The notes under the pieces are model-generated. The model worked only from the letters and a program-made list of their open reading frames with translations, was not told the DNA's origin and made no database searches. 61,647 nucleotides of DNA from Paraphysomonas bandaiensis. Lineage: Eukaryota > Chrysophyceae. The translations under genes were made by a program, and so were the position numbers. Location of the stretch: positions 1 to 61,647 of the forward strand of contig CBFFRP010000669.1 of NCBI GenBank assembly GCA_965644295.1. Direction: 5' to 3'. Within the stretch, counting starts at the first letter, position 1, and each line of letters opens with the position of its first letter. Of this stretch, positions 54,877-61,647 are shown in pieces.

Positions 54877-55704
54877 TTAATTTAAAGTATTGGAACTACT
54901 TGATCTATAAACCCAAATTTTTAAACCAAATACACCATAAACTGTAAAAGCATGAGCTTTTGCAAACTCTATGTTTTTACCTAAACTTTGAAGTGGTATT
55001 TGACCTAATGAAATTACATAATTACTACTACGTGGCTTACCTTTTAATTTTCCACCTACAATGAACTTAACACCCATTATATTTGATTTTTTAAAGTTTT
55101 TATTAGATATTAAACTATTAAATAATTGTTTCATTAACAATAAAAAACGAGCATGCTTTTTCTTTTGTAGAATTCTGAAAATTTCTACAATTACTTTAAT
55201 AAAAAAATTTAAACTTAAAGCACCAACACCAAACAAACAACTTAACTTAATAAAATCTAGAAAAAAATTAAATCGCCTAGGAAATAATGATGTAGACATT
55301 CTTTTAAATTTTTTAAAAAAAATAAAAACTAAATTTTCTTTATCTTTACTTTTTAAAATTAAATTAGTTAAAGTAAATTTAATTATAATTAAATTTTTTT
55401 TTAAATAGCTTAACTCTTTTAAAAATAAAGGTAAATTACTTTTTTTTAACTGTTTGTTGACAACTTTTAAATTTTTTAAAGATAATACTTTTGATGTGCG
55501 AAAAAAAACATTAAAATTAAAAAAAATTTTATTTTCAAAAAAATTTAAATTACTATTAACTAAAAATACTTTACGTATTTGAAGAAGCCTTGTAAAAGAT
55601 TTTAAAAAAATGCTCCCATATAAAAATTCATTTATATCTAACCTATAAAAATTTAAGTTATTAAAAGAATTTCTTAAAGTTATAATATTAGCTTTTTGAC
55701 CCAT
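54877..55704 (-). CDS. rps3: Ribosomal protein S3
   Basis: A 275-residue small-subunit protein. MGQKANIITLRNSFN is the standard S3 start (MGQK--P---R). The C-terminal GVKFIVGGKLKGKPRSSNYVISLGQIPLQSLGKNIEFAKAHAFTVYGVFGLKIWVYR matches the S3 second domain (G-KV---GRL-G---A------G--PL-TL-A-IDY---A--T-YG--G-KVWI). The middle is lysine- and phenylalanine-rich and diverged. Confidence 0.95.
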   Translation of the reverse strand: MGQKANIITLRNSFNNLNFYRLDINEFLYGSIFLKSFTRLLQIRKVFLVNSNLNFFENKIFFNFNVFFRTSKVLSLKNLKVVNKQLKKSNLPLFLKELSYLKKNLIIIKFTLTNLILKSKDKENLVFIFFKKFKRMSTSLFPRRFNFFLDFIKLSCLFGVGALSLNFFIKVIVEIFRILQKKKHARFLLLMKQLFNSLISNKNFKKSNIMGVKFIVGGKLKGKPRSSNYVISLGQIPLQSLGKNIEFAKAHAFTVYGVFGLKIWVYRSSSSNTLN

Positions 55705-55710
55705 AATTAT

Positions 55711-55962
55711 TTATTTTTTATTTTTTTTACCATATTGCTGTCTACTCGTTGAAAACTCTCCAAATTTATACCCAACTTTCTCTCTTGTAATCACAATTGG
55801 TTTAAATATTTGACCATTATAAATTAATGCTTTCTTATTTATATAATTACTAGGTACAACAGAACGCCGTGACCAAACCCGTATTATATACTTGTTCTTT
55901 TTTTTAACTTTTTTTAATATATTTTTATCAATATAAGGTCCTTTCCACTTTGAACGACTCAT
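55711..55962 (-). CDS. rps19: Ribosomal protein S19
   Basis: An 83-residue small-subunit protein. MSRSKWKGPYID, then RVWSRRSVVPSNYINKKALIYNGQIFKPIVITREKVGYKFGEFSTSRQ, match S19 throughout (RS-WKGP, WSR-S-I-P---G-----NG--F-P--I---MVGHK-GEF--TR). One base separates it from rpl2 and 6 bp from rps3. Confidence 0.97.
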   Translation of the reverse strand: MSRSKWKGPYIDKNILKKVKKKNKYIIRVWSRRSVVPSNYINKKALIYNGQIFKPIVITREKVGYKFGEFSTSRQQYGKKNKK

Positions 55963-55963
55963 T

Positions 55964-56773
55964 TTACTCTACTAAAATTATTTTTTTAAATTTAGACCTC
56001 GAAGTTGAACGAAATCTAAAAGGCTTACCCCAAGGAGTTACCCAATCACACCCACCGGGCGTTCTACCACCATGTGGGTGATCAACCGGGTTTTTTGCAA
56101 TACCACGTACATGGGGCCGAAAACCCTTTAACCTATTTCTACCAGCTTTACCCATTCGAGTTAAATTATGGTATATATTAGATACTACACCTAAAGTACT
56201 AAAACAATAAGCAGAAACAGTTATAACTTGATTAGAAGGTAAACGAACTTTACAAAACTCATCATCACGTTGAAGCAGTTGACAAAACGTACCTGCTGCT
56301 AAAGCATATTGAGGAGTTTTAAAAAACCCTGACGCAACTGCAGAACAAATTGCTCCATTTGGATGATTTTTTAACCTAGAGCGAAAACCTACTTTATAAA
56401 ACATCTTATTTATCGTACAACCTAAAATAGATCCAGCATATAAAGATTTTTGAGTTAATACATAGCTAAATTTAAATGTTAAAAAATCAAAAAATAATGA
56501 TACGAATGAACTTCTGTTAGGATCATAAAAAGTAAACAAAAGTACTCCTAAAGTAGGTTTATTAAAAAACTTTAATTGTCTATAAAGCTTTTTACATCCA
56601 CCCCCTTTATTACCTATTGTAATATGACCTGTACTTTTAGAGCGCCCAACACCTTTAGTTACGTTAAAAACTAAATGTTTTAATAAATTATTTTGTTTGC
56701 AAAGTAAATATTTTTGAATAAATTTATAATGCCTACGACCTGGAGTATATGTCCCCCCTTTAATTATTTTCAT
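55964..56773 (-). CDS. rpl2: Ribosomal protein L2
   Basis: A 269-residue large-subunit protein needed for subunit association and peptidyl transfer. GVGRSKSTGHITIGNKGGGCKKLYR near the N-terminus is clear. RGIAKNPVDHPHGGRTPGGCDWVTPWGKPF at the C-terminus contains the HPHGG loop with its key histidine. First protein gene after the rRNA-tRNA segment. Confidence 0.98.
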   Translation of the reverse strand: MKIIKGGTYTPGRRHYKFIQKYLLCKQNNLLKHLVFNVTKGVGRSKSTGHITIGNKGGGCKKLYRQLKFFNKPTLGVLLFTFYDPNRSSFVSLFFDFLTFKFSYVLTQKSLYAGSILGCTINKMFYKVGFRSRLKNHPNGAICSAVASGFFKTPQYALAAGTFCQLLQRDDEFCKVRLPSNQVITVSAYCFSTLGVVSNIYHNLTRMGKAGRNRLKGFRPHVRGIAKNPVDHPHGGRTPGGCDWVTPWGKPFRFRSTSRSKFKKIILVE

Positions 56774-56794
56774 ACATTTTATCTAATTAGCAAA

Positions 56795-56867
56795 GGTGAA
56801 CAGTGGGAGTCGAACCCACAATTTTTAAAGCCACAATTTAACACTTTGCCATTTAAGTTATGCTCAC
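56795..56867 (-). tRNA. trnH: tRNA-His (GUG)
   Basis: Acceptor GTGAGCA/TGTTCAC, anticodon stem TTAAA/TTTAA, loop TTGTGGC. The base before the acceptor is G and the discriminator is C, so a genome-encoded G-1:C73 pair is possible. Confidence 0.92.
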
Positions 56868-56898
56868 CAATTACTTTAATGCTTATATATAAATCTAA

Positions 56899-56972
56899 TA
56901 AGCCCAAGTAGACTTGAACTACTGACCCCACGCTTATCAGGCGTATACTCTTTACCTCTGAGCTATGAGCTT
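56899..56972 (-). tRNA. trnI: tRNA-Ile (GAU)
   Basis: Acceptor AAGCTCA/TGGGCTT, anticodon loop CTGATAA, T loop TTCAAGT. Confidence 0.92.
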
Positions 56973-56983
56973 TATTATTTTTA

Positions 56984-57055
56984 TACATCTTACAGGATTT
57001 GAACCTGTACGCTATGACTTAGAAAACCACTGCTATTCCATTAAGCTAAAGATGT
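56984..57055 (-). tRNA. trnR: tRNA-Arg (UCU)
   Basis: Acceptor ACATCTT/AAGATGT, anticodon stem GTGGT/GTCAT, loop TTTCTAA. This is the only arginine tRNA I found, so CGN codons need another source. Confidence 0.9.
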
Positions 57056-57086
57056 TTTTTATTAAAAAAAATAATTTATATTTTTA

Positions 57087-58668
57087 TTCCAGCCACACGT
57101 TCCCGTACGACTACCTTGTTACGACTTCATCCCGGTTACAAATCTGATAATACTATTCTTTTTATTAATAAAAAACTTAAAAACTATTTTAAAGAAATTA
57201 TTAAATCATCTACTAAATTATTAAATATTTCAAACCAAACTTGCTCCCAGCACGTGACGGGCGGTGTGTACAAGATCTAAGCACATATTCACCGTAGCAT
57301 GCTGATATACGATTACTCGTGATTCCTCCTTCATAATGGCGAGTTGCAGCCACTATTCCGAACACAGAAAATGTTAAAGATTTACTTTAAATTACTTTAT
57401 GGTACAACTTTTTGAGTTTTCTATTGTAGCACATGTGTAGCCCAGTTTATAAGGGCCGTAAGGGCTTGACGTGATTCTCGCCTTCCTCAATTTTATTAAA
57501 AGCAGTTTTTTATGAGCAGACTTTTATTTACTTCTAAATAAGAAATATCTAACATAAAATAAGAGTTACGTTCGTTAAAGGAGTTAACCAAACACCTCAC
57601 GGCACGAACTGACGACAGCCATGCAACACCTGTATTAACACTTTTAAAAATTAACTATATTTATATTTTTTAAATATTTTGTTTTTCAACAAAAAAAATT
57701 AATATACAAAAACTGGTAAGGTTTCGCGCGTATTATCGCATTAAACCACATGCTCCACCACTTGTGTAGACCCCCGTCAATTCCTTTGGGTTCCAGTTTT
57801 GCAACCGTACTCCCCAGGCGGAGTGTTTACGCGTTAGCTGTATACAAAAATTTCCTTTTGTATTAACACTCATCTTTGACAGCATAGACTACCAGGGTAT
57901 CAAATCCTGTTTGCTCCCTATGCTTTCGTTCCTCAGTGTCAGTATAAGTCTAGATAACCGCTTTCGCCACTGGCATTCCTTTATAAATCTCAGGATTTTA
58001 CTCCTATTTATAAAATTCTATTATCCTTTACAAAACTCAAGAAGAAGTATATTATAAGAATTATTTAGTGTTACCCAAAATATTTTCCTTTAAATAACTA
58101 AATCCACCTACGAACCCTTTACGCCCAATCATTCCGGATAACGCCTACCCCCTTCGTATTACCGCGGCTGCTGGCACGAAGTTAGCCGGGGCTTTTTTAA
58201 AAAAAACGTCAAACTCATTTTTTAAATTTAAAACTTTACAACCGAGTCATAAATCACTTTAATCCTCTTTTGTGTTGGCCTCGTTTACATAACATCACTG
58301 GATCAAGCTTTCGCTCATTGTCCAAGATTCCACACTGCTGGCACGAAGCCTGGGCCTTATCTCAGTCCCAGTGTGACTGTACATTTTCTCAAACCAGTTA
58401 AACATCATAGGCTTGGGTAGCTTTTACCTAACCAACTACCTAATATTAAACTAAAACAATCTTAAATCAATGTTATATCTTTTTATTTAAATATTTTCAA
58501 TACAAAGTATTTATTAGAAAACTCTAATGTTGATTTATTTAAAATTTAAGGTAAAATTTTTAGTCTTTACTCACCTGTACGCTAAGTTATAAAAACTTTA
58601 ACTAGCATATGTTAAACCATGTTATTAGCGTTCACCCTGAGCCAGGATCAAACTCACTGCAAATATAG
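57087..58668 (-). rRNA. rns: Small subunit ribosomal RNA
   Basis: Read on the minus strand it begins around GTTTGATCCTGGCTCAG and ends around AAGTCGTAACAAGGTAG followed by GTGTGGCTGG. The 530-loop complement CCGCGGCTGCTGGCACG, the 900-region TCAATTCCTTTGGGTT and GACGGGCGGTGTGTACAAG are all present. Length is near 1.58 kb, close to bacterial. The exact ends are approximate. It is transcribed after the LSU gene and before trnR-trnI-trnH. Confidence 0.96.
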
Positions 58669-58734
58669 CCAATTATATTTGACTAAATGCTAATAAAATG
58701 GGTCCTTTTTTAAACATAACTCTTATTCTTTACT

Positions 58735-59027
58735 TATTTGTTTAAAAGGTTTATTAGTACTTCTTAACTTCAACTTCACAGTTGTTACATTATAAGCCTA
58801 TCAACGTAAATATTCTATTACGACCTTAAAAAATTATTTTGAGGTAAACTTCTTACTTATATGCATTCAGTAATTATTTTTTATAAACGTAGCTACTCAG
58901 CATTGCTTTTGATTAAACAACTGATACACCAGAGGTTTTACGTAATTTGGTCCTCTCGTACTAAAATTTAATCCTCTCAATTTTTAACAATTACAGTAGA
59001 TAGGGACCGAACTGTCTCACGACGTTC

Positions 59028-59076
<49 letters not shown>

Positions 59077-59090
59077 AACCATTTACAGCT

Positions 59091-59125
<35 letters not shown>

Positions 59126-59338
59126 GATATCGTCGATAGGAACTCTCAAAAATCATTAGCCTGTTATCCCCGGCGTACCTTTTATTCGTTGAGTGATGAC
59201 CTTTCCACACAGAATCACCAGATCACTATGACCGACTTACATCCCTGTTTGATTTGTTAATCTTTCAGTCAAATAGATATGCCATTATGCTCCCAAATAA
59301 AATATATTCGAATCTACCTTTGTACGCCTCCGTTACTT

Positions 59339-59369
<31 letters not shown>

Positions 59370-59482
59370 TATCATAAGCTGTTTATAAAATTAAGTAAAA
59401 TCAAAATTTAAGGGTGGTATTTCACTGGACACTTACGTTCCCACCTATTCTTCACAAAAATGTTAATTTTACAACTTATAAC

Positions 59483-59515
<33 letters not shown>

Positions 59516-59591
59516 CTGTAATTAACCCGCATCTTCACGGGTATTTCAAATTCACCAAGCATATGTTGGAGACAGCGGAGAAGTCGTTACA

Positions 59592-59638
<47 letters not shown>

Positions 59639-61345
59639 TGGACCGTCAGAGTTACAGCCGCCGTTTACTGGGGATTAGTTTGATTGCCTTAGCAAACGCA
59701 CATCACCTTGCAGCACCGGGCAGGTGTCAGCCTCTATACATCTTTTTTCAAATTTGCAGAGACATGTGTTTTTATTAAACAGTCGCTTCCCCTTCTTTAA
59801 TGACAATAAACAAAAATTATTGTTTATTACTCCTTTTTCCGAAGTTACAGAGCTAATTTGCCGAGTTCCTTCAACATACTTATCTTGAACGCCTTAGTAT
59901 ATTCTACCAATCTACCTGTGTCGGTTTAGGGTACGGTATTTCATGTTCAGCTGTTTCCAGAAAATTTTTTAACATCAAAGAAATCACTATTATTTAATGT
60001 ATTTAAAATTTTGTAACTATAAAACTAAACTTCCCATTAGCTTATACTTTTGTAATTTGCCTTAGGGACCGCATATTTTTAAATTAAAATTACGATTTTT
60101 TTAAAAATTGAATCGAAAACCTTAGATTTACGGCGATAACGTTATTTCGTTATTTTTAGCTACTAATGCCAGTATCCTCACTTTTATTATTTAAAGTTAT
60201 TTTAACAAATAACCTTTATCAATATATAAAACGTTCTGCTAACTATAATACTAAGTCGGCTATTAATTTAGACTCACTAAATTTTTGATACAAAATAACT
60301 AAATCAATGAGCTGTTACGCTTTCTCAAAAAAATGACTGCTTCTAAGCCTACTTTATGATCGTCTCTGTTATTTGCAATCTTAACACTTAACTAATATTA
60401 AAGGCCTTATTAAATATACTGGGCTGTTTCCCAATGGACTATCGACCTTTGCACCGATAGTCTGACTCCACAAAAAGTATCAAAAATTTATTCGAAGTTT
60501 TTCAAAGTTTAGTAAGGTCTACGACCCCCTTTACTTTAAAAGTGCTCTACCCAAATTTTGATTTATTGCAGGCTATACTAAAATATATTTCGCAGAAAAC
60601 CAGCTATCCCTAAGTTTGATTAGCCTTTCACCCCTAACCACAAGTCATCCCAATTTTTTTCCACAAATACGGGTTCGGTCCTCCAAATTACGTTGCCATA
60701 AAAATATCAACCTGCTCATGGTTAGATCACTTAGCTTCGGGTTTTATAAAAAAGACTATAGCTACTATTTCAAACAATCTTGACTTATCTTTGTCTACAC
60801 GAAGTTTAAACTTGCCTTCCTTATAAACTCACTGGCCCATTATGCAAAAGGTACGCTATAACTAATTAATTAGCTCTAACAGCTTTAATGCACTAAATTT
60901 TAGGTTCTTTTCACTCTAAAAAAGTCCTTTTTCACCTTTCCCTTACGGTACTTGTTCACTATCGATCATTAAAAACTTTAGGCACGAAGGTAGATCTCCT
61001 AAATTAACAACAAATTTAACATAATCCGTCATTTATTAAAAAACAAATAAAAAGTACTACAGGACTAAAACCTTCTTTGGAATTCATACATTTTACTTGC
61101 TTTTTTGCCTTACAATATATTCGCTCACCACTACTAACATTTTCTCGTTTGATTTATATTACAGGTTACTAGAATGTTTTACTTCACCTAATTAACTCTT
61201 CCAAAGATAAATTTTTTAATAAGTTATTAGGTTTCACTTTAATAAAATCTTACCTACTTAATGCAGTACACAACTTAAGTATTTTTAATGCCAAGGCAGC
61301 CTTTTAGTGCACTCACTAAATACACTAATATGAGTCCCTTCTTAA
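58735..61345 (-). rRNA. rnl: Large subunit ribosomal RNA
   Basis: The sarcin-ricin complement (TGGTCCTCTCGTACTA near 58951) and the peptidyl-transferase loop region (GACCGAACTGTCTCACGACG near 59006) are seen. GCCTTGGCAT (minus strand, near 61290) marks the 5' domain. Length is about 2.6 kb, and both ends are estimated by comparison with 23S rRNA. It lies upstream of SSU, the reverse of bacterial order. Confidence 0.95.
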
Positions 61346-61647
61346 AAAGTATTTAATATTAATAAATTATAACAATGAAGATCAAATTTGATTTTCTGTT
61401 TTAACTTTTTAAACAACTAAATTCTTTTTAACAAAATACTCAATTGCTAACCAAGCGAATTACTCCTTATCCCAAACTATCCAAACTATTATAGAATAAA
61501 ATAATATTTAAATAATTTAAATAAAGCAACTCTTTTATAAATACCCCACCCTTACTTTACTGCTTAATTATACACATATATACAGACACATAGCGTAGCT
61601 TTTTTCTATAAAACAAAATAAAAATTCGAAATTATCCAATATTGCTA
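61346..61647. other. Spacer upstream of LSU rRNA leading into array A
   Basis: AT-rich with no tRNA or ORF recognised. The last about 45 bases (AAAACAAAATAAAAATTCG...CCAATATTGCTA) match the start of the sub-repeat in array A, in the same orientation as at the beginning of the window. This fits circular closure. A promoter for the rRNA genes is expected here but I see no consensus. Confidence 0.6.

Noticed and set aside
58977-59778. Open frames of 71-77 residues
   Set aside because: They fall within LSU rRNA and match its conserved helices.

Overview
The window looks like an essentially complete, AT-rich mitochondrial genome, or a contig spanning almost all of one. It has a compact gene half (about 22.4-61.3 kb) and a gene-free repeat half (about 1-22.4 kb). 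The gene set is both rRNAs, nad1-7, nad4L, nad9, nad11, cob, cox1-3, atp6/8/9, rpl2/5/6/14/16, rps2/3/4/7/8/10/11/12/13/14/19 and about 24 tRNAs. The gene blocks rpl2-rps19-rps3-rpl16, rpl14-rpl5, rps13-rps11 and rps8-rpl6-rps2-rps4 match stramenopile (ochrophyte-type) mitochondrial DNA. There is no atp1, sdh, nad8 or nad10. I infer an ochrophyte alga, possibly diatom-like, but nad11 is a single undivided gene. I cannot name the species. The genetic code appears standard: TGA is a real stop in at least three genes, and the only tRNA-Trp reads UGG.

Layout. 1-4.7 kb: seven tandem units of about 0.6-0.74 kb. 5.04-5.85 kb: an 81-bp array in the opposite orientation. 5.88-6.35 kb: an island that is markedly richer in GC. 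6.35-10.5 kb: T-rich repeats, an 8-nt microsatellite, diverged duplications carrying small GC-rich palindromes, and a 21-bp array. 10.58-21.65 kb: a large array of 237-bp and 309-bp units, followed by three copies of a distinct 130-bp element. 22.4-57 kb: the genes, nearly all on the minus strand. The exceptions are nad2 and a run of twelve tRNA genes (26.5-27.5 kb). 57.1-61.3 kb: SSU then LSU rRNA, also on the minus strand, with LSU upstream of SSU. The last bases resemble the first repeat array in the same orientation, so the molecule probably closes into a circle through that array.

How the genes work together: the proteins are complex I, III, IV and V subunits plus the ribosomal proteins and RNAs needed to translate them. 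Genes are tightly packed. Three pairs share a 4-nt ATGA stop/start overlap. cob is interrupted by one group II intron that encodes a maturase-like protein with a ruined reverse-transcriptase active site.

Most interesting observations: the degenerate intron maturase; an inverted repeat family (one copy at 28 kb, three tandem copies at 48 kb) able to flip the 20 kb between them; a dispersed family of GC-rich palindromes; candidate S1-like and L10-like ribosomal proteins next to rpl16; a large cox2 insertion; a trnQ-derived pseudogene; and the multi-level 11-kb repeat array.
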